Virus record (IMG/VR): IMGVR_UViG_3300020219_000020
Location: 1 to 49,080 of that record
Direction: 5' to 3' (one strand)
From: a virus
DNA: 49,080 nt
Within the stretch, counting starts at the first letter, position 1. Each line of letters starts with the position of its first letter. The notes under the pieces were generated by a model, which worked only from the letters and a program-made list of their open reading frames with translations, was not told where the DNA came from and ran no database searches. The position numbers and the translations under genes are program-made. Shown piece after piece: positions 1 to 6,473 of this stretch.

Positions 1-659
1 TAGAGCCTCCTGATAATACGTTCGCCAGGATTGAAATCTGCCCTGAAAATGGCGACTATGTCAATCCTAGTACATGGGTATATGCAATAGATGAGAGAGT
101 GAAGCCTGAATGGTTGACAGATGAGCACGAAATAATGGCCTGGAGCGCCTGGAAACAGTGGATAAAAGAGCTAAGATCCCTGGTTGATATGTCCGGAGTG
201 TTGCAGCTAAAAAATCCTTTATTGTGCGTCCAGCCTCCTAGGAGGATTGAGAAAAAACATCTCGTACTATTAAAAGAAGTTTCCCGTGTCAGGTCCTGCG
301 TCAGGTCTTCCATCTGGGACTCTGTCGGGTACTGCGTCAATGATTCCGTATGGGACTGCGTCAGGTCCTGCGCATGGTTTTCCGTCGGGTGTTCCGTCCA
401 AGATTCCGTCAGGTCTTCCATCTGGGACTCTGTCGGGTACTACGTCAATCATTCCGTATGGAACTCCGTCGGGGACTCCGTCGGGGAATCTGTCAGGCCC
501 TGCGTCAGGGATTCTGTATGGGAATCCGTATGGGCGAATATTGGTGTTCATTTTGAAGGAATAAAAAAATGGGAATACACTAAAAATCTAATATATACGA
601 AATACCCTTTTATGGCAGAAGTGAAGCTCTGGAGGTGGGGAGTAGTACCTAGCTTTGAC
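1..659. repeat. Left copy of imperfect terminal overlap
   Basis: This stretch is repeated at the right end of the window (48374-49080). The copies align from first to last base with a handful of substitutions (around 21-26, 45, 127, 153-158, 217-220, 235 and 557) and a 48-base length difference inside a 12-bp repeat array. Exact terminal repeats would be identical. The mismatch suggests a circular genome closed over two population variants, or a tandem duplication of one gene. Confidence 0.9.
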
Positions 660-740
660 GGGACAATCTGGAGACTACACGCAGGTAAAGACGCAAAAAT
701 ACTATGGAGCGGTACGCAGGAGGAACTAGATAGAATGTGA
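3..740 (+). CDS. SVxx tetrapeptide-repeat phage protein, 5'-truncated copy
   Basis: The frame is open from base 3 and has no start in the window, so the N-terminus is cut off; the right-end copy (48253 onward) supplies it. Order of parts: a conserved N-terminal block (PPDNTFARIEICP, then VKPEWLTDEH), 20 tetrapeptide units of the type SVRS/SVGY/CVND, and a C-terminal block with YPF and VVPSFDGTIWRLHAG. From memory, both end blocks and the central DSVxDSV-type repeats match a widespread unnamed family in phages and bacteria of unknown function. A GTG at 99 could start a shorter product, but the codons before it read on in the same conserved frame. The gene lies in the early arm. Presence of the gene is certain; its role is unknown. 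Confidence 0.85.
   Translation, partial: EPPDNTFARIEICPENGDYVNPSTWVYAIDERVKPEWLTDEHEIMAWSAWKQWIKELRSLVDMSGVLQLKNPLLCVQPPRRIEKKHLVLLKEVSRVRSCVRSSIWDSVGYCVNDSVWDCVRSCAWFSVGCSVQDSVRSSIWDSVGYYVNHSVWNSVGDSVGESVRPCVRDSVWESVWANIGVHFEGIKKWEYTKNLIYTKYPFMAEVKLWRWGVVPSFDGTIWRLHAGKDAKILWSGTQEELDRM
289..528 (+). repeat. 12-bp minisatellite, 20 units
   Basis: Twenty consecutive 12-base units of the type TCAGGTCCTGCG or TCGGGTACTGCG lie inside the SVxx-repeat gene. There is also a higher-order period of nine units (108 bases): the block of units 2-5 recurs as units 11-14. Because 12 is a multiple of three, unit gain or loss keeps the frame. Several other frames on both strands also stay open across the array. 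The right-end copy has 24 units. Confidence 0.95.
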
Positions 741-761
741 ACACTGAAACGGGGATTTACT

Positions 762-890
762 ATGAAATATTTATATATCAAGAATAAGGACCTGGTGCTT
801 GTTGTTGAAAAAAAATATATATACCCAACCGTATTGTCCGTTGTTTCTTTTATAGTCGGGTATGTGCTGGGTTACATTGTTTTTTTATGA
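762..890 (+). CDS. Small single-span membrane protein (42 aa)
   Basis: A short ORF starts at ATG 762, and its TGA overlaps the next start as ATGA. The N-terminus is polar (MKYLYIKNKDLVLVVEKKYI) and is followed by one hydrophobic span at about residues 22-42 (YPTVLSVVSFIVGYVLGYIV). There is no recognisable family. The overlap with the following gene suggests translational coupling. Tiny membrane proteins are common in phage early regions, where some act on host envelope functions; nothing here shows which. A chance ORF is possible, but the tight coupling argues against it. Confidence 0.55.
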   Translation: MKYLYIKNKDLVLVVEKKYIYPTVLSVVSFIVGYVLGYIVFL

Positions 891-1120
891 AAAAATATAT
901 CAAGATTGTCAAAAAACTGAATACATACCGGCCCGGATCTTCTGTGCCTCGCGTACAGTATCAGGCAGTGCTTCGCGAATATGCTATCACAAAAGGGGTA
1001 AGACGTCATTTCCATGTAATAACGGAACAAGAGGCATTTTATGTGAGAAACACTCGCGGGATGCCAATAGAGGAAGATACTTCGCTGGTGCGAACACCTT
1101 GGGAAGGACTAGATGAATAA
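887..1120 (+). CDS. Small basic hypothetical protein (77 aa)
   Basis: It starts at ATG 887 inside the stop of the preceding gene. The protein is basic (MKKYIKIVKKLNTYRPGSS start, central ITKGVRRHFHVITEQEAFYV) with an acidic C-terminal end. No known motif is visible. An overlapping longer ORF in another frame (862-1116) is a shadow: it lacks a linked start and has an irregular composition. The gene ends just before a sigma70-type promoter, so it probably closes the first early transcription unit. Confidence 0.6.
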   Translation: MKKYIKIVKKLNTYRPGSSVPRVQYQAVLREYAITKGVRRHFHVITEQEAFYVRNTRGMPIEEDTSLVRTPWEGLDE

Positions 1121-1123
1121 TCA

Positions 1124-1150
1124 TTGACATTTCCTAGTATGTAGTATACT
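1124..1150 (+). promoter_or_regulatory. Probable sigma70 promoter
   Basis: TTGACA at 1124-1129 is followed by TATACT at 1145-1150 (15-base spacer) or TACTAT at 1147-1152 (17-base spacer). The HTH gene starts at 1160, so its mRNA would have a very short leader. The site lies between two genes on the same strand and probably starts a transcript with the HTH gene and those after it. Confidence 0.6.
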
Positions 1151-1159
1151 ATACCCTGT

Positions 1160-1330
1160 ATGAAAGACATATATAGAGATAAAGAAGATCAGTCCAGAAT
1201 AATGACAACTAAAGGTCTAGCGGCGCATTTCGGCGTACATTTTATTACGATAAGAAATTGGGCTAAGAGTGGAAAATTGAAATACAGGAAGCCGGGTCGT
1301 TCTTATTTTTTTGATTTAGACAACTTGTGA
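1160..1330 (+). CDS. Helix-turn-helix excisionase/MerR-like regulator (56 aa)
   Basis: The short protein has the layout of an excisionase-type winged helix: TTKGLAAHFGVHFITIRNWA (about residues 16-35) is a helix-turn-helix, then SGKLKYRKPGRSYFF forms the wing and the typical R/K-x-Y readout strand, ending DLDNL. Proteins of this class bind DNA as regulators or as directionality factors. No integrase is visible in the window, so a regulatory role is more likely than excision. It directly follows a good promoter and could regulate it. Confidence 0.75.
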   Translation: MKDIYRDKEDQSRIMTTKGLAAHFGVHFITIRNWAKSGKLKYRKPGRSYFFDLDNL

Positions 1331-1341
1331 GAGGAGGAAAT

Positions 1342-1644
1342 ATGATGGATTTGGATAAAATAAATGACCGGATGGAAAAGATTATTCTGGAGATGAGCGC
1401 AAAGTTGCCACAGTTGCGCGTATCAGAATGGAAGTATGATAAACGGTTTTACCAGCTCATATTGAGCTCCGGTATCGGCAATCAGGCGGGCCGGGAAGCA
1501 GAAGCAAAGCTGACGTGTGATGCTGAGGGGTTATTTAGTCCCCTAGCTGATCTGCGCGGGGAAGTGCGTGCGCTAATCAATGAGAAAGAAATGCTGACGG
1601 AGATAAGTAAGAACATTAGATCACTAATGATGAGTAATTTTTAG
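1342..1644 (+). CDS. Hypothetical protein, 100 aa
   Basis: The start was set at ATG 1342 because GAGGAGG lies just upstream; the frame itself opens earlier. The sequence looks helical at both ends (DLDKINDRMEKIILEMSAKL near the start, INEKEMLTEISKNIRSLMMS at the end) around a central part with WKYDKRFYQLILSSG. It has no cysteines or metal motif and resembles no family I can name. It sits one gene before a long coiled-coil protein and may be co-transcribed with it. Confidence 0.65.
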   Translation: MMDLDKINDRMEKIILEMSAKLPQLRVSEWKYDKRFYQLILSSGIGNQAGREAEAKLTCDAEGLFSPLADLRGEVRALINEKEMLTEISKNIRSLMMSNF

Positions 1645-1673
1645 ACATATCAAGCAGTGGGAGAATATACCTG

Positions 1674-1775
1674 AAAAGAAACTATGAATGATCTTGTAAA
1701 ACTAACCCAAGAACTATCAGTGCCAAAAGAAACTATGAATGATCTTGTAAAACTAACCCAAGAACTATCAGTGCC
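1674..1775 (+). repeat. Perfect 51-bp tandem duplication at a start codon
   Basis: Bases 1674-1724 are repeated exactly at 1725-1775. The unit carries the AAAAGAA leader, an ATG and 13 following codons, so the gene has two equivalent in-frame starts (1684 and 1735) and the longer product repeats 17 residues. The lack of any substitution points to a recent duplication or an assembly artefact. Confidence 0.95.
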
Positions 1776-2718
1776 AGAGGCGATAACACAAACGCTCATG
1801 GAAAAGATGTCCTCATTCTTCAACGAAATAGAGGCGCAAAAAGCAGTGATTGAGGGTATTGTAGTCACAGCACCAGATCAATTAGCGGAGATGCAACAAG
1901 CCAGAGGCATCCGCTTGATGATCGCTAAAAAGAGATTCAATGCCAGAGACATCGTAAGAGAAGAACGAGAAAAGTTAAAAAACGCAATGTCAGACTTCAA
2001 GCTGCAAGATACATTGTGGCTAAAGTCATTCCAGATGCTTGAGGCAGTCTGTGACAACTTAGAGAGCAAGTGTGAAGAAAAAGAAAAGTTTGCAGAGCGT
2101 TACGAGGCTGAGCAGAAGCAGTTGAGATATGAGTCTAGGGTTCAAGAGCTACACCAGTTTGGAACTGATCCAAGTATCTATGCGCTGGCAGATATGACTG
2201 ATGAGGCGTTCAAAAGACTATTGACCAACGAAAAACTAGCTTACGATGCACGAATTGCAGTACAGCAAAAAGCCGAAGCGGAAGAACAGGCAGCAGTAAA
2301 AGCAGAAGCCGACAGACTAGAAGCTATCAGAAAAGAAAATGTAGAGCTTAGGGCGCAGGCAGAAACAAAAAAAATAGAGCTTGCCAAAGAGCGAGCAGTG
2401 CAACAAAAGATACTAGGCGATGAGCGTAAAGCCATGGAAGCAGTTGAAGCTAAAGCAAGGGCGGAAAAAGAAGCACAGGCAAAAAAAGACGCAGCAGAAA
2501 CAGCACGGCTTGAAATTCTCCAAAGGGCTGGGGAAGATGAACAACGCAAAAAACTACTAGCACCGGACAAAGATAAGTTGCTGGAACTGGCAAGCATGAT
2601 CGAACAGATTGGTATGCCGGCAGTAAAAAGCAAAGAAGCATCGTCAGTGATTAGAGCCACCGAGGACATGCTTGGAAAAGTTGCAAACTATATTAGGGAG
2701 AAAGCAAAAACTTTATGA
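1684..2718 (+). CDS. Long coiled-coil protein (344 aa), possibly recombination-associated
   Basis: The N-terminus MNDLVKLTQELSVP occurs twice because of a 51-bp tandem duplication; the ancestral start may be ATG 1735, giving 327 aa. Residues about 60-150 (VVTAPDQLAEMQQARGIRLM, then AKKRFNARDIVREEREKLK) resemble the layout of the phage DUF1351-type proteins found beside recombination genes, an uncertain match. Residues about 195-300 are an Ala/Glu/Lys-rich continuous coiled coil, and the C-terminus returns to a compact helical end (ASMIEQIGMPAVKSKEASSV). It overlaps the next gene by ATGA. The coding assignment is firm; the function is a guess. Confidence 0.75.
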   Translation: MNDLVKLTQELSVPKETMNDLVKLTQELSVPEAITQTLMEKMSSFFNEIEAQKAVIEGIVVTAPDQLAEMQQARGIRLMIAKKRFNARDIVREEREKLKNAMSDFKLQDTLWLKSFQMLEAVCDNLESKCEEKEKFAERYEAEQKQLRYESRVQELHQFGTDPSIYALADMTDEAFKRLLTNEKLAYDARIAVQQKAEAEEQAAVKAEADRLEAIRKENVELRAQAETKKIELAKERAVQQKILGDERKAMEAVEAKARAEKEAQAKKDAAETARLEILQRAGEDEQRKKLLAPDKDKLLELASMIEQIGMPAVKSKEASSVIRATEDMLGKVANYIREKAKTL

Positions 2719-3005
2719 AAAGACCAAACAACCCAAAAGAAGGAGACAAGTCAATCAGAGATGCTCAAGTTGGGGATATTATGATTGGGAAGAACCATGG
2801 CGCAGAGTACATGGTTCTTGAGAGATTTCAGAACACCGTTGTACTTTCAAGCGTTAATGAATTCAAAAAGGCAAATGATAGTTACCACTTTGATGAACTA
2901 GAAGAATATTACACCCTCAAAGATGAGCCAGAGGTAGTAGACGACAAAATAGCTGAGGCGATGAAGGTTTTGAAAGAGGCTGGATATAAAATAGTTAAGG
3001 AGTAA
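2715..3005 (+). CDS. Hypothetical protein, 96 aa
   Basis: The start overlaps the preceding stop (ATGA). The N-terminal half reads DAQVGDIMIGKNHGAEYMVL followed by a strand-rich stretch, which looks like a small beta-barrel of the kind used for length- or substrate-sensing proteins. The C-terminal part is a helix (DDKIAEAMKVLKEAGYKIVK). There are no catalytic motifs. Translational coupling with the coiled-coil gene suggests a joint role. Confidence 0.65.
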   Translation: MKRPNNPKEGDKSIRDAQVGDIMIGKNHGAEYMVLERFQNTVVLSSVNEFKKANDSYHFDELEEYYTLKDEPEVVDDKIAEAMKVLKEAGYKIVKE

Positions 3006-3009
3006 CTCT

Positions 3010-3198
3010 ATGAATGGACTACTTATAGGTATTGGTTGGTTTGCATCATTTATGAAAACTGATTTAGACAAAGAAGGATATTATAAGAAGCCAGTAATTG
3101 TAGGTAAATGTCCTTTATGTGGGAGTCCAGTTGAAACAATAAGACCATGGGGACATATGTATTGCACTAAAGACAGTTGTCCTTATGATACAAGTTAG
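3010..3198 (+). CDS. Small zinc-ribbon protein (62 aa)
   Basis: An AAGGAG site precedes ATG 3010. The first 15 residues are hydrophobic (NGLLIGIGWFASFM). Residues about 34-58 carry CPLCGSP and YCTKDSCPYD, four cysteines spaced as a zinc ribbon. It may bind nucleic acid or a host protein. It is one of about ten small Cys-rich proteins in this genome. Confidence 0.65.
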   Translation: MNGLLIGIGWFASFMKTDLDKEGYYKKPVIVGKCPLCGSPVETIRPWGHMYCTKDSCPYDTS

Positions 3199-3222
3199 CC
3201 CAGGATAAATCGGAGATACCGA

Positions 3223-3232
3223 CTTTACTTAT
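3223..3232 (+). repeat. CTTTACTTAT boundary motif, copy 1
   Basis: CTTTACTTAT directly abuts the ATG of a tiny gene at 3233, with no purine-rich ribosome-binding site between. It is one of five copies found only between genes of the right arm (others at 3813, 4581, 10373 and 15388). Confidence 0.7.
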
Positions 3233-3289
3233 ATGAAAAAACTAACTAAACAAGAACAAGCTATGCCAGACACATATGAATACGAATGA
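3233..3289 (+). CDS. Tiny leader-like ORF (18 aa), MKKLTKQEQ type
   Basis: ATG 3233 opens an 18-codon ORF beginning MKKLTKQEQ. The same start is used by a 48-aa protein at 14872 (MKKLTKKEQ), and a close one by the protein at 12245 (MTKLIKQEQ). It ends inside the next gene, whose ATG lies at 3276. This may be a translated leader or the remains of an N-terminal cassette whose body was replaced. Confidence 0.35.
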   Translation: MKKLTKQEQAMPDTYEYE

Positions 3290-3683
3290 AATACTAAAAC
3301 AATTCGATGAGAAGTTTGGATTTTATGAAATATATATTTGTGCCGATTGTGGACACACAAAAGAAGACCATTATTGGAATGGTGGCGGTTGTTTAGAAAA
3401 TAGTGGATATGATAGTTGTAGGGCGGATAATTGTAAATGTATAAGTGAAAACTGGAAAATTGAAAAGCAAAAAGAAGAAAATAAAGCTTTCAAAGATTTC
3501 CTCGCCGAATCAATCCAACAAGCAGTAGCAGAAGAGAGGGCGAGGGCGGTAGGGGAGGGAGTACATTTGGGAGTAAATAACTTTGAAACTTGGATGAAAC
3601 AGTATCATGAAGATAAAGATTTTGTAGGTAGTTTTGGTGATTGGATTGATAAACTACTTACCTCAACCCAAGAGAAGGACTAA
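3276..3683 (+). CDS. Zinc-binding N-terminus with AVAEER motif (135 aa)
   Basis: The N-terminal half has ICADCGHTKEDH, then GGCLENSGYDSC and DNCKCISENW, a set of cysteines and histidines that fits one or two zinc sites (residues about 21-70). The C-terminal half contains a helical stretch with SIQQAVAEERARAVGE (about residues 90-105), also seen in the protein at 3827. From memory, this AVAEER..VGE module recurs in small proteins of environmental phage and Patescibacteria contigs. The function is unknown. A two-module build is suggested by its sharing of parts with neighbours. Confidence 0.65.
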   Translation: MNTNEILKQFDEKFGFYEIYICADCGHTKEDHYWNGGGCLENSGYDSCRADNCKCISENWKIEKQKEENKAFKDFLAESIQQAVAEERARAVGEGVHLGVNNFETWMKQYHEDKDFVGSFGDWIDKLLTSTQEKD

Positions 3684-3686
3684 CCT

Positions 3687-3815
3687 ATGACAGACACAAA
3701 AGAACTTATCTGGAAAAAAGGCAAACAAAATAAAAAGATGGGATTTACTTCGGAATATACAGTTGTTTTACCATTAAAGGGAACAAAACCAATTTATAAA
3801 AAGACACTTAAATAA
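3687..3815 (+). CDS. Small basic hypothetical protein (42 aa)
   Basis: ATG 3687 follows the previous stop by a few bases. The protein is Lys-rich (MTDTKELIWKKGKQNKKMGF) with a strand-like middle (EYTVVLPLKGTKPIYK). It ends at the second CTTTACTTAT boundary motif. No family is recognised. The size and place between two cassette-like genes support a real small gene, but not strongly. Confidence 0.45.
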   Translation: MTDTKELIWKKGKQNKKMGFTSEYTVVLPLKGTKPIYKKTLK

Positions 3816-3826
3816 CCTTTACTTAT
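3813..3826 (+). repeat. CCTTTACTTAT boundary motif, copy 2
   Basis: TAACCTTTACTTAT overlaps the stop codon of the preceding gene and ends immediately before ATG 3827. As at 3223, it takes the place where a ribosome-binding site would be expected. Confidence 0.7.
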
Positions 3827-4132
3827 ATGAAAATTAGAGAAAAACTTAAAGCACTTGAGGAAGACTACCTTGATATCTGGGAAGGTGGCGTAGAGTTCAA
3901 AAAAGGATATAAAGGATATGATGGGTATTTGTCAGATATTGATGAATCAATCCACCAAGCAGTAGCAGAAGAACGGGAGAGGGTGGTGGGGGAGATGAGG
4001 AAAGGATTTGGTGAATTTTCATTACAAGATTGGAGTGGTGAAGCAGAAGTGTATTCTGAAATAGATAGATTAAAAAACGACCTCCTCTTTGTTTTAGACA
4101 AACCATTAACAGATAAAGAAAGGATGATATGA
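3827..4132 (+). CDS. AVAEER-motif helical protein (101 aa)
   Basis: The protein begins MKIREKLKALEEDYLDIWEG and carries DESIHQAVAEERERVVGEM at about residues 38-56, nearly the same module as in the gene at 3276. The C-terminus (SEIDRLKNDLLFVLDKPLTD) is helical. It is acidic overall and has no cysteines. ATGA overlap couples it to the next gene. It appears to be a mix of a private N-terminus and a shared central module. Confidence 0.6.
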   Translation: MKIREKLKALEEDYLDIWEGGVEFKKGYKGYDGYLSDIDESIHQAVAEERERVVGEMRKGFGEFSLQDWSGEAEVYSEIDRLKNDLLFVLDKPLTDKERMI

Positions 4133-4156
4133 ATGACAAATATATAGCTGAGAGTA
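4107..4156 (+). repeat. 50-bp direct repeat, copy 1 (leader plus MNDKYIA codons)
   Basis: This stretch matches 4599-4648 at 48 of 50 positions. It carries the AAAGGAT ribosome-binding region and the first codons (MNDKYIA) of the gene at 4129. The second copy does the same for the gene at 4621, although the two proteins differ afterwards. Confidence 0.9.
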
Positions 4157-4545
4157 AGAACAACGCCGTAAAGGTAGATATTATGCGACAGAAAAAAAGA
4201 CAATCAATTAAATCAACATATGACAGTCATAAGGACGGCTTTCAGTACATGGTCAGTACATCCGTAAACGATAAGCCACTAGACAGTAGAGATATTGCAG
4301 ACCCGTTTGTGATACAAACCGTTCATGTCTCTCTTTGGGACACTCTCAAAGGCTTGCTTAGAGGTGGTGTTAAGCTTGTGGTAAATATTAATCCAAAGAA
4401 CAATCGTATTGTCGAGGATGTAATGGAGTTGGACGATCAGTATTTGGGACTAGGTGCGAACACGAGAAGAGAAAATTTCAATAATCAGATCATGAATAGT
4501 GGGATTCGGCAAATGGATAATATGGAAGACATGAGTAAAAACTGA
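4129..4545 (+). CDS. Hypothetical protein, 138 aa
   Basis: It starts MNDKYIAESKNNAVKVD, with the first seven residues shared with the gene at 4621 through a 50-bp direct repeat. The middle reads FVIQTVHVSLWDTLKGLLRG and GGVKLVVNINPKNNRIVEDV, a strand-rich part. The C-terminus is polar, with RRENFNNQIMNSGIRQMD. There is no signal peptide or metal site. No family is recognised. It overlaps the preceding gene by ATGA. Confidence 0.65.
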   Translation: MNDKYIAESKNNAVKVDIMRQKKRQSIKSTYDSHKDGFQYMVSTSVNDKPLDSRDIADPFVIQTVHVSLWDTLKGLLRGGVKLVVNINPKNNRIVEDVMELDDQYLGLGANTRRENFNNQIMNSGIRQMDNMEDMSKN

Positions 4546-4580
4546 GTCGCATAACTCAACGCCAGACGACATGAGCTAAA

Positions 4581-4593
4581 TAAACCTTTACTT
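4581..4593 (+). repeat. TAAACCTTTACTT boundary motif, copy 3
   Basis: The motif lies between the gene ending at 4545 and the 50-bp repeat that leads the gene at 4621. Here it does not abut a start codon, so it is not simply a ribosome-binding variant. Confidence 0.7.
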
Positions 4594-4598
4594 CCCGG

Positions 4599-4648
4599 TA
4601 ACAGATAAAGAAAGGATAATATGAATGACAAATATATAGCTGGGAGTA
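4599..4648 (+). repeat. 50-bp direct repeat, copy 2
   Basis: This is the second copy of the leader-plus-start block at 4107-4156 (two mismatches). It gives the gene at 4621 the same ribosome-binding site and MNDKYIA start as the gene at 4129. Confidence 0.9.
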
Positions 4649-4920
4649 TCGAGAGGTTTCAGGAAAGATTTACTTTTGGAGGGCGAGTTGGGGTAGTTGC
4701 ATTTAAGAAGATTGACCCTAGCGCTTGGGAGGTTAGTGACTTTCTCAAACAAGAACTTCAAGTCATAGCAGAAAAGACGAGAGAGGATACATTACGGGAA
4801 GTCTCAACTGAAGTTCGTAATATGACAAATAAAAATAGGGAGGGATACATGGCAGCCGTGGTTGATGTTAGGTTAATCCTTGCCAACCTCAGCCGAAAGG
4901 TGAAAATATATGAAAAGTAA
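4621..4920 (+). CDS. MNDKYIA-start helical protein (99 aa)
   Basis: After the shared MNDKYIAGS start, the sequence diverges completely from the gene at 4129: FQERFTFGGRVGVVAFKKID, then a helical stretch QVIAEKTREDTLREVSTEVR resembling the layout of the AVAEER module, ending ILANLSRKVKIYEK. The shared upstream and N-terminal DNA suggests that a start cassette was copied onto a different body. The function is unknown. Confidence 0.6.
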   Translation: MNDKYIAGSIERFQERFTFGGRVGVVAFKKIDPSAWEVSDFLKQELQVIAEKTREDTLREVSTEVRNMTNKNREGYMAAVVDVRLILANLSRKVKIYEK

Positions 4921-5263
4921 AATTATAAAAGCAGTAATCATCATCGTTATCTTTTTTGCAGGTGTTGGAATCGGAAATTCTGACGACAATCCTGTTGTTG
5001 AAAGAGAAGTTATCAAAGAAGTAACAGTTGAAAAAATTGTTGAAAAAAACAACGATGACTGGAAAGATCTCAAAACTATTGATGATGAGACATTTATTGT
5101 CGCTGGTGAAACAATGGGACTTTGTGGCCAAGGCTATAAAGCCATTTTTGCTGATGATGTCAATAAACTTGAGCAGATAAACAAGCAGACAAATGAAAAT
5201 ACTGCAAAGATAAATAGTCTTGGAACAAAACGTCAGGCTATTTTGAAACGACTTGGATATTAA
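4910..5263 (+). CDS. Membrane-anchored coiled-coil protein (117 aa)
   Basis: The N-terminus MKSKIIKAVIIIVIFFAGVG is a signal anchor with positive charges on the cytoplasmic side and one span (about residues 5-22). Then comes an acidic stretch with VEREVIKEVTVEKIVEKN (heptad-like) and a C-terminal helix with KLEQINKQTNENTAKINSLG. Two cysteine-poor domains face the outside or periplasm. Possible roles include envelope surveillance or superinfection exclusion; nothing proves this. It overlaps the preceding gene by 11 bases. Confidence 0.65.
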   Translation: MKSKIIKAVIIIVIFFAGVGIGNSDDNPVVEREVIKEVTVEKIVEKNNDDWKDLKTIDDETFIVAGETMGLCGQGYKAIFADDVNKLEQINKQTNENTAKINSLGTKRQAILKRLGY

Positions 5264-5266
5264 TTT

Positions 5267-5419
5267 ATGATGATCGTACTATTCGCGCTTTTAACGCTAT
5301 CATTGTTCTTTTTAGAACGCGCCTCCAGAAATGAGAGGTGCTGGAAGTGCGGAAGAGCAGTAGTGCAACTTAGAAACAAGAAGGTTACTTGTAAGTGTTG
5401 CGCTCTAGGGAAAGTATGA
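5267..5419 (+). CDS. Small membrane protein with CxxC pair (50 aa)
   Basis: It starts at ATG 5267, three bases after the preceding stop. Residues about 2-16 form one hydrophobic span (MIVLFALLTLSLFFLE). The rest has RCWKCG and TCKCCALG, a compact zinc-ribbon pattern. The stop overlaps the next start (ATGA). The combination suggests a membrane-tethered zinc knuckle. Confidence 0.5.
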   Translation: MMIVLFALLTLSLFFLERASRNERCWKCGRAVVQLRNKKVTCKCCALGKV

Positions 5420-5646
5420 TAGCAACTATCGTTTGTCATCTTTGCAACCGTTGCGCTTTGTACGGCTCTTCTTCTCTTGAGAGGGAAATGGATGCGCACA
5501 GTGAGATTGCTGACTACTACGTCACTTGTAGATTCTGTAATAGACAAACAGGGACAAAAAAATATTTGCAGCCACTTATCGACTTGTTGTTAGACGCAGG
5601 GGGACCGGACCCTGACATGGAGTATGAACGCAGCTTAAATATCTAA
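5416..5646 (+). CDS. Small zinc-finger protein (76 aa)
   Basis: The start ATG 5416 overlaps the previous stop; the frame opens seven codons earlier, but that part belongs to the neighbour. VCHLCNRCAL and CRFCNRQTG give four well-spaced cysteines (about residues 7-44) for one zinc. The C-terminus is acidic with LLLDAGGPDPDMEYE. No family is recognised. It is the last gene of the small-gene stretch before larger metabolic genes. Confidence 0.6.
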   Translation: MIATIVCHLCNRCALYGSSSLEREMDAHSEIADYYVTCRFCNRQTGTKKYLQPLIDLLLDAGGPDPDMEYERSLNI

Positions 5647-5651
5647 TATAT

Positions 5652-6473
5652 ATGTCAATTGAAAAAAGGGAAAACATGATTACGCCTGATACGAAAAAAT
5701 ATTGGAAGAATCTTGCACAGATTCCTTGGAGTAAACGGGGAGAAATTCGTACCAAACTTGTTCCCTGGATCTATACCAACGACCATAAATTCGATGAATT
5801 GATACCAAAGATTCATCTAGCGCTAAACACACAGAATAGAAGTGGAAAGCCACGCGCAGCCGTTCTTTCTGGGGTTGGATCAATTCTCAACATTGCTCCC
5901 TGGATAGACGTTGATTTTTTCGTCAGTGTTGATCGCAACTCATTTATCCTAGATCAAGTCCGACGTATGGTACAAAACGTACAAGACGCAAGCACTGTGC
6001 AAGAGTATGACCAGATAGACCAACGAGAAACAATGTTTGCTGACCTTGCCGCTATGGGATCTGATCCAAAACCATATTTTGATATAGAGAGGGAATCATT
6101 TAGTCTTTGGCATTTTACAAAAAGTCATGACTTGTACCAATTGGCTAAAAAAAGAATGACAGAAACTCCAGTCTATTACACTCAGGGCAATTTTGCTCAT
6201 AGACCATATGTGCAAGCATTGGGACAAGCGTTAGACGGCGTAGATGTGACGTATGCGAGCTTTACTGATCTAGGTGAATGGAGTCCGGAGTTTTTAGATG
6301 TCGCTCATTATCTTCCAACGATAGCTGATAGTGTGATTGTTTGGTCCACGAATCAAGGTCAACCAGAGGGAAAACCACTTGCCAGAATGTCTATTGGCTT
6401 AGATCAGTATATTTCCCAGCAAACAGAAGCGTTAGTAGGTAATGATGTTAAATATTTTCAAAGTCATATATGA
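5652..6473 (+). CDS. Unknown protein, possible Rossmann-like fold (273 aa)
   Basis: The start at 5652 or the internal ATG nearby (MITPDTKKYWKNL, residue 9) is uncertain. The middle reads AAVLSGVGSILNIAP, followed by DVDFFVSVDRNSFI. A glycine-rich turn then an acidic residue at the end of the next strand is the layout of a nucleotide- or SAM-binding Rossmann fold. I cannot assign a family. It overlaps the APH-type kinase gene by ATGA and so probably acts with it. A methyltransferase-like role is an inference only. Confidence 0.55.
   Translation: MSIEKRENMITPDTKKYWKNLAQIPWSKRGEIRTKLVPWIYTNDHKFDELIPKIHLALNTQNRSGKPRAAVLSGVGSILNIAPWIDVDFFVSVDRNSFILDQVRRMVQNVQDASTVQEYDQIDQRETMFADLAAMGSDPKPYFDIERESFSLWHFTKSHDLYQLAKKRMTETPVYYTQGNFAHRPYVQALGQALDGVDVTYASFTDLGEWSPEFLDVAHYLPTIADSVIVWSTNQGQPEGKPLARMSIGLDQYISQQTEALVGNDVKYFQSHI

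Noticed and set aside
289-528. Diversity-generating retroelement variable region
   Set aside because: No reverse transcriptase, template repeat or adenine-focused variation is visible; the differences are unit shuffling.
270-564. Other open frames across the 12-bp array (SGxx and PDGx repeat ORFs on both strands, also at 48429-48985)
   Set aside because: They are by-products of a stop-free 12-base unit. The frame linked to conserved N- and C-terminal domains is the SVxx frame.
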